Assembly (NCBI GenBank): GCA_021234155.1
Contig: JAJEKV010000057.1
Span: forward strand, 5,611,821-5,675,820
Direction: 5' to 3'
DNA from: Isoetes taiwanensis
Lineage: Eukaryota > Streptophyta > Lycopodiopsida > Isoetales > Isoetaceae
DNA: 64,000 bases
Below the pieces are notes generated by a model that was not told the DNA's origin, did not search any database, and saw only the letters and a list, made by a program, of their open reading frames with translations. Of the stretch, positions 10,306-22,300 are shown piece after piece. The stretch's first letter is position 1. The number at the start of each line of letters is the position of its first letter. A program made the position numbers and the translations under genes.

Positions 10306-10415
10306 GACTGCATTATACAGCCCCCTCTCCTTGTGTCGCTGATATCTGGCCCTCCAGGCTTGGATTGGAGGGCTGGGATTGTGCCATGTCGGAGGCGGGA
10401 CTGTATAATGCAGTC
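10306..10415. repeat. Small inverted repeat inside the Helitron
   Basis: GACTGCATTATACAG at 10306-10320 is repeated as its exact reverse complement at 10401-10415, around an 80-bp interior. Flanking bases extend the pairing imperfectly. It is foldback-like and may be a small MITE remnant. No target duplication is clear. Confidence 0.6.
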
Positions 10416-10764
10416 GTCCTGCCTCATATTTGCTATAGGGCATTGTGCGGATTAACACCATTGCAGGTTAAGAAAAAAGAAGTAAAACAAATTTGGGGCA
10501 ACAATCATTAGAGTTCTGCAATCATTTTTAGGCTCGGGGTTAAATTGTTTTTGGTGGAAAATATAATAGCCATTGGATTGGCTTTTTTTTTTACTTCAAT
10601 GGTTTTGTGTGCGGCTGAAGATCGTGTTTCTATTTGTGCCATCTGTAGCGTGCTTAAGAGAAACCTGCAGATCTAGAAACAGGATTGTTTGCCTGAATTG
10701 ACCAATTTGCAAGCAAGCATGGCCGATTGTGCGAGACATGGTGGTTTCCCTTGCAGGGCAGCGA

Positions 10765-12275
10765 TGATATTAGGCAGCCATGGATTTATAGACATGGATG
10801 GGCATATAGAGCAGGGCGGGCTAGATCAGGGAAGAGAGCAAGCCATGGATTTATAGACATGGACGGGCATAGAGAGCAGGGCATCCTCGCTTTGAATCCG
10901 AAGCTTTGAATGTGAAGCTTTGTTGCTTCCATACTGTTTCTATTTTGGGTTGTGCAGCATAAAAACCATCAGGGGATCAAATAGAACTGGGTTTGCAGTT
11001 GAACGATTCTTTCTTCTCCTTGTAGCAGGATTCAAAGCTTGTATTCTGAAGCAGGGCAGCTAGAATAAATCCGTTGAAAGTTTAATTCGGCGCCAAGCTT
11101 GGCTCCACCGTGCTTAGATGCCATGGCTTTCTTGCTTCAACGCCATAGCCGGATCAAGGGAGGAGTTCGCCACACCGCCATTCTCTCCATGGGACTGCCA
11201 CGTTGGTGAGAGGCAATGATTAGATTAGAATTATCATTCTTGTATTGTATTCAAAATTCTTGTATTTGAGGCAATTTGAGCAGCCTTTTTATTTTTAGTG
11301 TTGTGAGTGGTTTCTATTCCAACGGTACAAAGAAACGAATCTATATTTGTGATATTTCAGGGCGTGGATAAGATCACATGTTTATTTCTTCACTTGGATA
11401 TCGAAAATTAGGGATGGGCTTCATCTGCTTATCTGCTTTGCTTATCTATCATGTACGGTAGCCATAGAACCCGTGTGATTGACTTGGTGGAGCGCTTTTA
11501 TGAAGGCCGGTTGAGGATATTTGAGCAGATCTGGGGAATCATAGGTTAAAAAGGGGGTGTGGCAAAAGGGAATGCAAGAGAAGCCCTAATCTGCAATGAA
11601 CGGTGATCTGAGGATCGCCGGGCGCTTGTGGTAAGCGGGTTTGTGTTGGAGCGGGCAAGGCACCGGATTGTTCGTGGTAAAGCGCCGGTGCTAAATGGAG
11701 GTTCGATTCCTCCGGCTTCGGACTTCAGTCGCTATGGCGGATGCTTGGCGTTATCGGATCTACGGCTTCGTCCCCCATGACGTCAAACAACTTCGAAATT
11801 GCGGGGCCGATTTTGCGGAAGCCTTTCGGAAAGAACCTTTCAAGGCCTGATTTTTCGATGTGTCGACTGTCCAATCTAAACTCACAGTTCAGAAAACCCC
11901 GGTTTTCTTTGCTAAAAAACGCTCCAATTGGCTATTCGCTTATTCCCGACCATCGATACCCTAGATAGCCTATCAAATTTGGCGACCCAAGAAGAAAAGG
12001 GCAGAATCTGCTCTGAATCCTGGCGACCCAAGAAGAACAGGGCAGAATCTGCTTTGAATCCAACCAAATCCGTGTGCACAAGCACAGATTCCTCCACCGA
12101 ATTCGACGATGCAGGAATAGGGCGCAATATTTTTCTTTTCTGTCGCAGAAGCAAAGGAATACGTAGGCCATTCAATATCGGCAAAGAAGCTATGGCAGCA
12201 GAAAAACGTGCTGAAGGCGATGTCTTCCACTTCATGCCAACGGGAAGGCGATGTCTTCCACTTCATGCCAAACGG
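10765..12275. repeat. Short tandem duplications in the Helitron interior
   Basis: Three local duplications are visible. AGCCATGGATTTATAGACAT plus its flank occurs twice at about 10778-10880. A ~45-bp unit containing GGCGACCCAAGAAGAA occurs twice at about 11979-12062. A unit containing GGCGATGTCTTCCACTTCAT occurs twice at about 12218-12270. No coding potential is supported. Confidence 0.75.
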
Positions 12276-12603
12276 GAGAGCTAAAACTTCCACCGGAGAA
12301 TCACATCTAAAAACCCCTGTACCCAGGAAAAAGAACCGGAAAATATGCATACGTGTCATTTATATAAAAAAGGATAAAAGAATCGAATCTTTGGAGAATG
12401 AGTTATATATGTGTAGATAAAGGAATATTTGAACATATTTTAATCAAAAGTTATTGTTGATTATTGTTTGATTTCAGGCATTTAGATCATATATGAAGCC
12501 TTTACAAAAGTCTGTAGGTGTACGTAGTGGATGTACACAATATTTTCCATTTGACTAAAGAATATTTGCAAACACAAAACATGGTGGTTTTGGCAATAAT
12601 TCC

Positions 12604-12894
12604 TCATCTTTGTTGAACAATAAAGAAACTATAATCACAAACCATTTGAAGGGGTAGAAATCCGGTCTCTTGCAGAAGAATTTGATATGGAACTGTGGAC
12701 TTGACTCCAAGTGCTCGGGCTAGAAAGGCTTTCTGTACCCGTTTCAAGTCATCCCACATAGCAAATGATGTCACTAGTCCCCATACTTCTGCTCCGTACA
12801 GGTGCGTCGGCTCCACCAACACCCTGAACAAGTACGACTGGTGTGTATAAAACTCTGCTCTATGGCAATTGTCCTGCTTTGCATAGAATTGCAA
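12604..12894 (-). pseudogene. LINE-B reverse transcriptase C-terminal fragment (unit 2)
   Basis: It is identical in translation to the fragment at 1627-1917, with the YGAEVWG and ALGVKSTV motifs. It is part of the duplicated segment rather than an independent insertion. Confidence 0.75.
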
Positions 12895-13821
12895 TGTTTC
12901 CAGATAAATCTTTTACATTTAAGAGTACTTTCTCACAACCTAGACCTCATGGACCTACTCCATCTGCTGCAATGCCACTTCAGGATTCTTGTATTGCAAC
13001 TTCGATCAATGCTTTTTGATCTAGAGTTGAACGTTCTATGACTCCCTCATCTAGGGTTGAGTGTCCTATCATTTATTCTCCTGTGACTGTTCCTAGTATT
13101 AAATTGTCCACTATTACCTCCTCAATTATTATACCTCTTGCTATAGTTTCATTTTCCACTGCATTATCTACTCTTCCATCTCAAGAGCTCTCTCTTGATA
13201 TTGTGCCATTTAGTATATCTAACAAGGTCTCAAGTGATATGGATGTGATAGAATCATCACAAATTTCTAAGACTATAACTGAGCGTGGTGATGGTTGGAG
13301 AATTGCTCTAGAAAGAAGCAATCTTCCACAATTATGGGTGAGTTAGAGGATAGGCATACTGAATAAAATTATGAGATGTACATGTAGTCTTGTACAGAGG
13401 GGCGTTTTCTTCCTTCGAGTTTTAAACTTGTCTTCCAGCTTATTGTGGTTTTTCTCTGATTGTTGGTAATGATATTTACTTGTCGTCAATGTTATGAGCC
13501 TTGTTTCCATGATCATAAGTTATCCAAGAAGCGTCTATATGGAAAGTTAAATAGTACCAAACCAAGATTATTCAATATGCTACTTCATTGTCATTTACAA
13601 GTAACAATTAAAATGATTTTCTTCTTGCGAATTTTGTGGGGTACATAATTACATTATTTAAAGTAGATGTTCCAGTTTTTTTATGTAATCCCATAGCTTT
13701 GGTTTCAAGTTGTCCTATTATCACTCTTATATAATGCATTTTCATTTTCTGTCCTCCATATTTTGTTTGCTGCATTTTCTTTGAAATTGACTCTCTTGCT
13801 GACACGTGTCGTGTTTCAGCC
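12895..13821. other. AT-rich region, unit 2 copy, no assigned gene
   Basis: Duplicate of 1918-2844. It includes the same 102-codon Ser/Thr-rich frame (13038-13346) of unknown origin. Confidence 0.4.
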
Positions 13822-14353
13822 TTTTATTTGTTTATTATTATTATTATTATTTTTTTTTTTTTGAGGGCAAGGTGTTTTTTATATTGCATTTATATGAAAT
13901 ACATAAGTACCTTTGCTTATAAAAGCAAAGAAAAAGGAAAATTCAGTAGTATAGGAACTGCTATAGTAGCTAGGTCCTTACAATCTAATAACAAAACTTA
14001 GATATGAGAAGGAAAAATAAAACCAAGATGAAGTTATCAAGTATGAAAACTGTCGATATCCTAGATATTATCCCTGTAAATATTGTTCTGCCAGACTTCA
14101 CAGCCGAAAAACTAAGCCACATCAAGCACATCCTGTAATGTGAAGTCTGGTATGTCTCTCTTGCCAAACATCCTCAGCATTGTGTCCAAGTTTTCTGGTG
14201 TATAATTCGTGAAGTCAAGTAGAAGCAGGACATGGGCCTGTCTCTTCTGCTGCCATTTGTGGAACAGGTTCTCAAAGTACGGTTTGAGATTATTAAACCT
14301 CCATACCTCTCTGTTATTGAGCACCCTCTTTATAGCTTTCGCATGTACCATTT

Positions 14354-14384
14354 CACACTGACCCCAATTTTTGGTCCACAGTTG
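14354..14384 (+). repeat. CACTA-like terminal inverted repeat, left
   Basis: Reads CACACTGACCCC, then AATTTTTGGTCCACAGTTG. The reverse complement of the right end matches except at about four positions. Confidence 0.85.
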
Positions 14385-14639
14385 TTTTTTAGTTGTACGG
14401 AAGTGTTGTTTCATGCCAAAAACAACACCAAAATGGCCCCAAAAGTCCACGTGGCCCGTTTATCCGGATTTGCACAAAGAGACAGTGGTTTTTTGCCAGA
14501 AATTTCCCACGGTGGTCTTTTGGCAGAAAAATGCACGCGTAGAAAAAATTGACATAGTTTTTGTAAATTTTTGTCAACGTGTACTTTTTTTCTTCACTGT
14601 TGTTTTTTATGGAACCATGCATTGTTTATCTTTAAAATA

Positions 14640-15360
14640 GCACACGTACGTTTTAATTTTACTACACCTGAAAAACTAAATTACAACACTAGAAATAAAG
14701 GACTACAAAGAAAAGAACACGTAGGAAATAGAAAATTGATATTTCAAATGTTCTTTTTCTCAATATCGACACGTCATTTCAAGTGTTGTTTTTGCAAAAT
14801 TAAAAAAAATCACGCATAGCCTTTTTTTAATTTACGAAACGCTACATGTATTATTGAAATCTAGCTATTGTTTTGCTAAAATAAGGACATGTAAAAAATA
14901 ATATTATAACACGTAGAAAAAACGTAAGTTTCTAATATGGTTGTTTAACTAATGAGATATTGACACGTGGCATACTATTTAAATAAAAAAATATTATTCT
15001 AGCTAATCAAATATGGACACGTGGCATACTTTTGAAATAAAAAAACATTATTATTACACATAGGAAATAAGGTATTGTTTCTAATATGTCTTCTAACAAA
15101 TCAAACTTTGACACGTGCCACATGTTTATAAGATTTCTATCTGGTTTTAAAATGCTACATGTCTTATTGAAATCTAGCTATTGTTATTCTAAAATAAGGA
15201 CATGTGAAAAGCACTATTATAACACGTATCAAGATGAGTTTCTAATACGTTTTTTTAACTAATAAAATGCTGCCACATGGCATTAGCATTAGCATCAAGA
15301 TGAGTTTCTAATACGTTTTTTTAACTAATAAAATGCTGCCACATGGCATTAGCATTGAAA
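14640..15360. repeat. Left subterminal repeat zone
   Basis: Many short repeats contain ACACGT or GACACGTGGCATAC (for example near 14961, 15015 and 15109) and AAAATAAGGACATGT (near 14880 and 15190). A ~65-bp unit with AAGATGAGTTTCTAATACGT is duplicated head to tail (15231-15295 and 15297-15360). In CACTA elements such subterminal repeats bind the transposase partner protein; here that role is inferred. Several copies contain CACGTG. Confidence 0.65.
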
Positions 15361-15639
15361 GCATCGCATATTATAACAAAAATCCAACATTCTATTCTGC
15401 TTCCACTTAAACCACTTCTTATTCTGCTATTGAAAATTAAATTTACATTTATAATAGCTCATTGTTGAGTTATTGAAATAAAGAGTGAGAAAAAGCAAGA
15501 CTGTTCACGAATCTTAGTTTCAAATTCATCTTTGAATAAAGAATACAAGAAGACGCATTTTTTTATTAATAGTGTGAGAAACAAATTGACAAGTAAATTA
15601 AATGAGAGCACAACATTCCTCCAAAGCTCGTTTTTATCT

Positions 15640-17660
15640 GATATTTTCAGTGTTTAACCTGGTCTACAAAATAAGGCGGGAAGCTTCCTTGAACAAAAAT
15701 TAAAGGATCTGCATTTGCATCGAAAGATCCATGTCCCAAATACAGAGGAAGCCCTGTTTGTGGCGGGGTTTTGTACCAAAAGAAACTGCCTAGAAAAATA
15801 TCAGATGGGATTGGATTGAAGAAACAAAAGGTAGTGCGGAGCTTGTGATATGTATAAACAGATTCATGTATGCTGATTGCATGAATCAGAACAAAAGGAA
15901 TGGCCGGTGTCTGCGGTATGCACAAATCAATAAAAGCATTGACTATGCAAGTCCTATTACCTCACATCTATCCAGGAAATAGGTATGGAAAGCAAATGGC
16001 TTGCTATTAGTATTCCTAACACAAGCGGTCGAGTCAAGTTCCCACCACACCTTGCCGATTAACTTCGTGAGACCCTTGACTCAAAGCTACGGCATCAACA
16101 AAATAAGAAGACGATTTGTAGAGGATAATCAAAGTGCAAATGTTAAAGGTAACCAAAAGGCACTGTGGAGGCCATCTTGTAAGGTCATCCTCCTTTGGCA
16201 AAAACCTTAGTATTCCCGGTGGAAGAGGTAGAGGATTCTTGTCTCTGACCCACCTCTGTTCCTTGCAAATCCATGAGGCTCCAGGGATCCAAAGTTTGAG
16301 CACTATCATCACATGAAGACGTCAATGGACTAGACAGAATGACTAAATTGTAATCTTCAAGGCCTGACCTGTGGAAAGAAAATTGGGATTCCTCAATCCT
16401 CCAGCGAAACCATAATTTCCTTAATTCTGTAAGCCCTGCATGCGCCATAAACAACATCAAAATACTTGCATTGAATCTCTGAATTAACATCAAATTTTAA
16501 AAAACCTCAAGCTTACCTTTGCTTTTTAATTTTCTTCAAGATGAAGACTGTCATCTGTAAGCACATTATTGATGCAAAGGGCAAGAAGAATGATGAATCC
16601 CCCGAGCTTCAGCAAGGCATTGATCTGCAGGTTCGATGTCTTCGGAGCCATAGCTGCCCGAAGGAAGTAGAGGTCGTGGGTTCAGAGGCCATGGAAGCAG
16701 AGGTCGTGACAGAGGCCGTGGAAGCAGGCGCCAAGGAAACAGAGGGCATGCATGGCAGGAGCACCATAGCCACCGGAGCTAAGAAATGGGAGATACCTGA
16801 GCACTGAGCACCAAGGCAGAATAGTCGGCCATAGTTGAGCGCCAAGGCAGAGTAGTCAAAATGAAAGCCATCAATGGAAAGGCGGGAAACATCGACCAAT
16901 AGGATGAGATGACCTGGATCGAAATCCAGGCCGTCCATCTTGGCCCATCTCAGCCGTTGATGAGATGCACGTTCATAAAAATATAATATGGTTGTGGTTT
17001 TTTTTCTCACAAATCAAAGTTCCACTTGAGGAATTCCACTAGGAAATTTCCTGAGGTGGTGCCCAAACGGCGAAGCCCCAGCGCAGGCAAGGGAATATTC
17101 CTAATATTTCAAGACAAGGAACTTTCCTTTGCATAATATATAGTTGCTGAAATTACGAACAGAAGGAGCAGGAGCGGCTATGGCTATGGATATGGCTCGT
17201 CAGTTCTTTTCTTTCAGAGAAGGAGGCGATGCAGCAGCCGGTGGAGCCATGCCTTCTCATGCACTTGGAGGAAGTAGGGCACAACAGAAAAACAATCGTC
17301 CCTTTTGTCATCTCGATCCATACGTGCACATATTTAGAAAATAGAGCTCGGGTATGGCAGGGTAGTACTTCCCTGGTCAATTATTCAAGCAAGCTATCGA
17401 ATGAACTGCTCTGCCTGTGAGCCATAGCTATGGCCCAATAATCCATTTTGGATTTGCCTTTGCAAGCAAAAAAGAAACTGACAAAGGGGAAAAACAGAGG
17501 ACTACTTCTTTCTTCCCAACCGATGGTTTGAAGCGGGCATCTAAATGCAGGGCTCAGCGACTTCATGGCATTTGAATGATGGACTTGGCGACAGCATGGC
17601 TCTTCTAAACGCTTCATCAGAGCCGCCCCCATCTCTGATCAGTCAGCCATGTCAAAAGAA
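15640..17660. other. CACTA-like interior, possible captured gene pieces, none identified
   Basis: No gene is certain. A minus-strand frame at 15647-15925 and another at 16185-16493 are open but unrecognised. A plus-strand frame around 16660-16790 encodes an Arg-Gly-rich stretch (GSRGRGFRGHGSRGRDRGRG) ending in a stop, like the tail of an RGG-type RNA-binding protein. Near 16930-16990 the motif TTGGCCCATCTCAGCCGTTGATG followed by an AT-rich TATA-like stretch resembles plant housekeeping promoters with site II (GGCCCA) elements. All of these may be transduplicated fragments. Confidence 0.35.
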
Positions 17661-18059
17661 ACTGCATGGCGCACTGTTATAGATAGCAGAGGGCATATTA
17701 GTTATTGTAACATGCACATAAATATATAGTAATTACACATGATACCAAACCATACCTATACATTAGAGCTAGCTACTATAGGCACCACATTAGGTTGGCT
17801 ATATACATGGTTCACATCGACCCCTGTGATGATTGCAATTTTTGGAAAAGACTGTTCTTCTATGCGAAGAGACTGTTAGCGATGTACGATTGAGTAGACA
17901 TGCCGATTTTGGATTGTCTTATACTCTAATAGGATTTTTGGATTGCCCCCAAGGCAAACTCTAGGCACAGTGAGGGAGATCTAGGGAATATCTTTGGGAA
18001 TATCCTTAATGGACTGGCTAAGATTTCTCGAGAGGCAGGAATATTCCCCGAACAAACGA

Positions 18060-18445
18060 ATACTTGTAAGATAGTTGCGGGAACATGTTGGATGCACGTA
18101 GCATTATTCCAAAGAATGCATAGTCATGACATTATTTCATGGAATACAATAATTGGACGATGTGCTCAACATGCATAAGGAGGCATTGGACCTTTTTAAC
18201 GAAATCATATGGGAAATCCCATCGCCAAACCATATAGCATTTCTCAACATTGCATGTGCTAGTCTGCAATCCTACATGTGCCAGTCTGCGATCCTGAGGA
18301 TATGGGAAATGGATACATACTCATATCATACAAAATGGAGGTCAGTTCAATATCTGCATTGGAAATGCACTTGTGGACATGTATAGTCAATGCGATAGCC
18401 TCAAAAAACGACTACCATGTATTTGACATGATGGCCCTCGGGGAA
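18060..18445 (+). pseudogene. PPR-protein gene fragment inside the CACTA-like element
   Basis: Broken frames together show PLS-type pentatricopeptide repeats: HDIISWNTIIGRCAQHA, then KEALDLFNEI with PNHIAFLNIACAS in a second frame, then GKWIHTHIIQNGG and IGNALVDMYSQCDSL in a third. These are the standard L1/S motifs of plant organellar RNA-editing and splicing factors. At least two frameshifts and stops separate them, and no start, N-terminus or E/DYW tail is present. It is about three repeats long, against ten or more in real family members, and is probably a transduplicated fragment. Confidence 0.85.
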
Positions 18446-18474
18446 TCTGCGCCTCTTAGCTTTCCACAATCAAG

Positions 18475-19085
18475 CGCCAAGGTGGCTCAAACTTGCCACA
18501 CGGCTCGAACATGCCAAGATGGCTCAAACATGCCACGTGGGCTTCCAACATGCCAGCTAGGCTCCCACATGCCAAGGTGGCTCAAACATGCCACTCGGCT
18601 CAAACATGACAAGGTGGCTTAAACATGCCACGCGGGCTCCAACATGCCATCTAGGCTCCAACATGCCAAGGTGGCTCAAACATGCCAAGGTGGCTCAAAC
18701 ATGCCACGCGGGCTCCAACATGCCACCTAGGAGCCTAGGTGGCATGTTGGAGCCTGGCATGTTCGATGGCATGTTGGAACCCGCGTGGCATATTGGAGCC
18801 ATCTTGGCATGTTTGAGAAACCTTGGCATGTTGGAGCCTAGGTGGCATGTTGGAGCCCACGTGGCATGTTTGAGCCACCTTGGAATGTTTAAGGCTAGAT
18901 GGCATATTGGAGGCTATGTGGCATGTTGGAGACTAGGTGGCATGTGTGAGCCTAGGTGGCATGTTTGAGCCTAGGTGGCATGTTTGAGCCTAGGTGGCAT
19001 GTTTGAGCCTAGGTGGCATGTTGGAGCCGCTGACATGTTTGAGCCACGTTGGCATGTTAGGTGGCATGTTGAAGCCCATGTGGCA
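18475..19085. repeat. Inverted minisatellite of ~20-24-bp units
   Basis: From 18475 to ~18735 the plus strand carries repeated units around GGCTCAAACATGCCA. From ~18736 to 19085 the same units appear as reverse complements (TGGCATGTTTGAGCC). The switch lies in a palindrome centred near 18735 (CCACCTAGGAGCCTAGGTGG). Units vary (AAGGTGG, ACGCGGG, CTAGGCT linkers). The array could fold into a long imperfect hairpin. A further block of the second orientation lies at 23230-23430. Confidence 0.85.
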
Positions 19086-19089
19086 CTCC

Positions 19090-19300
19090 AAGTGGTGACA
19101 TGGCATGCCAAGAAAGCAAGGCCAAGTTTTGACTAGACCAAAAATGAAAAGATGTCCATCTCTGGTCTTTTCATTGGGTGATGTTGGCAAATTTTGGATG
19201 ACATGGCTAGATGGTGGTGACATGGACATGATGACTAGGACTCTATGCAAGAAATATGATAACCTTTGAAATTTTTGGTAGAGGAGTTTGGCAAGGAATA
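19090..19300. other. Spacer between minisatellite and modular array
   Basis: No gene seen. It is AT-balanced sequence bridging the two repeat arrays. Confidence 0.5.
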
Positions 19301-22300
19301 GAATAAAGGGATCTGAAGAACTTAAAGCGCTGACACACTTCCCCAACTCGAACCAGGCCAAGACTTTGCGCAGCTTTCTCACCAGAGGGGAGAGGCCAGA
19401 CCCCAGGAGATGGACCTCAGAAAGGTTGTCAAGGCAGCCTTTCCTATCAGCGCTCCTCTGGGAGGGCAAATGCCAATTCCCCCCATCCCCCCTCCGGGAG
19501 CTCAATTTTCCTATCCGACCGTTGAATCCGTCATTCAAGTAACCTGCTTCGAGCAGGCTCAAAAAAATCCAAGATCCGTCCGGGAGAACTTATCACACCA
19601 CAAAGCGTTCTGCGGGTTGACCGCATAGAAAACCAAGTGTTTTGTTGTTCGGGCAGTACAAAGGCTCTGGAATGGAGATTTGACTTCCCCATGTCGTCCG
19701 GAATGGCGAAATTACCCCAGGGACCAAATACATGGTCATTTTTTGCAACGAAAGAAACATGAACCCTCTACATAGCGGTATTCCGCAGCCACCTCCAAGG
19801 CCAATTGACTACGAACGTGTCGATCCAAAACGTAAACCCTGTGCCTTGCCAGGTTATTGTAGGGTTTACGTTATGGAGGTCGAGTTTTATTCAATTGCAC
19901 TTGAAACATGGTCGAGAAGCTGCAGTTGAAAACAAGAAGCAATAGAAACTGACGAAATGGGGTTTGGATTTACCGAGGCAGGCTTTCCTACCAGTGCTCC
20001 TCCGGGAGGGCAAATGCCAATGCCTCCCTCCCCGGAACCCGGTTTCCCTATCCGACCGTTGAATTCTCCATTCAAGTAACTTGCTTCGAGCAGGTTCAAA
20101 AAAATTCAAGATCTGTCCGGGAGAACATATCAAACCGCAAAGTGTCTTGCAGTCGACCATGTAGAAACCCAAGTGTTTTGTCGTTCGGGCAATACAAAGG
20201 CTCCGGAATGGAGATTTGACTTCGCCATGTCGTCCAAAACAGCGAAATTACCCTAGGGACCAAGTTACACGGTCATTTTTTGCAGCAAAAGAAACACAAA
20301 CCCTATACATGGCAGTATTCTGCACCCTCCGATAAGGCCAATTCACTACGAACGTATTGGACATGAGCTACTTTGGCGCTTCCTGGAGCAGGGGTGGTCT
20401 TCTGCCCACGAAGCTTGGTCTCCAAGGTAATGTCGATGTTTCGAGTCCGTTGGCAGAGTCAGATCACAGTTCCGGGGTGGGAGAGTTGCCCGTCCGTGGC
20501 CAGGGACCTTCCAGAGAGGACCTTTGGGTCGAACTGCTTCTATAAGGTTTTAGGGCTCCGTCTTCTGGCTTCAATGCCCTCCCACTACCTCATGACATTG
20601 TGCAAGATCCTGGTCCAATCTGGCTAGGGTATGGCCTCCAAAACGCAAACCCTGTGCCTTGCCAGGTTATTGTAGGGTTTACGTTGTGGAGGCCAAAACG
20701 TGGTCAGTTGCAATTGTCTTTCGAACGTGCATGTGGAGCCATAGCAACTGAAATAATAGACTTTGGATCTATTGGCGATCCCGAATCATTCCAAAAAAAT
20801 TTGCTACTACAAAATGTGTTCTTGACTTCTAATTGCGACACTGGGAGGAGGATAAATCCAAACCCCATTTCGTCAGTTTCTATTGCTTCTTGTTTTCAAC
20901 TGCGACTTCTCGACCATGTCTCAAGTGCAATGAATAAAACTTCGACCTCCATAACGTAAACCCTACAATAACCTAGCAACGCGGGGTTTTACGTTTTTGG
21001 AGGCCAAAACGTCGGTCGACTTCTTTGATAACTAGGTGGACCGTTTCTAAACATGCATGGGGAGCCATGAGAACTGAAATAACAGAGTTTGATATTTTAA
21101 CCCCAGGTGATCCCAAACAATTTTGCTCTTGCATAAGGCGCTCTAGACTTTTAATTGCAAAACTAGGAGGAGATTAAATCCAAACCCCATTACTCGCGGT
21201 TTCTACCCGTGTTTTCAAACGTAGCTGCTCGACCATGTCCCAAGTGCAACGGACCAAAGCCCGACCTCCATAACGTAAACCCTACAATAATCTGGCAAGG
21301 CGCAGGGTTTACGTTTTGGAGGCCATACCCTAGTTAGATTGGACCAGGATCTTGCACAATATCATGAGGTATTGGGAGGGCGTTGACGCCAGAAGACGGA
21401 GCCCTAAAACCTTCCAGAAGCAGTTCGACCCAAAGGTCCTCTCTGGAAGGTCCCTGGCCACGAACGGGCAACTCTCCCACCCCGGAACTGTGATCTGACT
21501 CTGCCAACGGACTCGAAACATCGACATTACCCTGGAGACCAAGTTGCGTGGGCAGAAGACCACCGCTGCTCCAGGAAGCGCCAAAGTAGCTCATGTCCAA
21601 CACGTTCGTAGTGAATTGGCCTTAGCGGAGGGTGCAGAATACTGCCATGTAGAGGGTTCGTGTTTCTTTTGCTGCAAAAAATGACCGTGTAACTTGGTCC
21701 CTAGGGTAATTTCATTGTTTTGGCAAATCTCCATTCTGGAGCCTTTGTACTGCCCGAACGACAAAATACTTGGTTTTTCTACGGTCATTGCGCGGGACTT
21801 TGGCGGTTTGATATGTTCTCGGACGGATCTTGAATTTTTGAACCTGCTCAAAGCAAGTTACTTGAAGCGTGGATTCAGCGGCCGGATAGGAAAACGGGTT
21901 AGGAAGGGAGGCATTGGCATTTGCCCTCCGGAGGAGCACCGGTAGGAAAGCCCGCCTCGGTAAATCCAAACCCCATTTTGTCAGTTTCTTTGCTTCTTGT
22001 TTTCAATTGCAGCTTCTCGACCATGTCTCAAGTGCAACTGAATAAAACTTGACCTCCATAACGTAAACCCTACAATAACCGGCAAGGCCGCGGGGTTTAC
22101 GTTTTGGAGGCCATACCCTAGTCGATTGGACCAGGATCTTGCACAATGTCATGAGGTAGTGGGAGGGCATTGGCCTTGGAAAGGCGGAGCCCTAAAACCT
22201 TCGAGGCGGTTCGACCCAAAGGTCCTCTCTAGAAGCCCCGGCCCGCAGGCGTGCAACTCTCCCACCCCGGGCGTGATCGACTACGCCAGCGCCTTTTCGA

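Larger units (their letters stand above)
10056..12417 (-). mobile_element. Non-autonomous Helitron, 2.36 kb
   Basis: Unit 1 supplies the empty site: GCATA|TAAAGG at 1436/1437 is interrupted here with no target duplication, and the insertion sits exactly between A (10055) and T (12418). On the minus strand the element begins TCTACAC (12417 downward), matching the Helitron 5' TC end. It finishes with a 22-bp palindrome, 12 further bases and CTTG before T, matching the 3' hairpin plus CTRR rule with one deviation (CTTG). No Rep/helicase is encoded, so mobilisation would need an autonomous relative. The interior shows no recognisable gene. Confidence 0.85.

Noticed and set aside
11650-11725. tRNA-like segment with GGTTCGATTCCTCC
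   Set aside because: A T-arm-like stretch exists, but I could not pair an acceptor stem or find a proper anticodon arm.
18475-19085. Regular short repeats resembling a CRISPR array
   Set aside because: Spacers are not unique, units vary, the array inverts at its centre and the context is plant transposon sequence.
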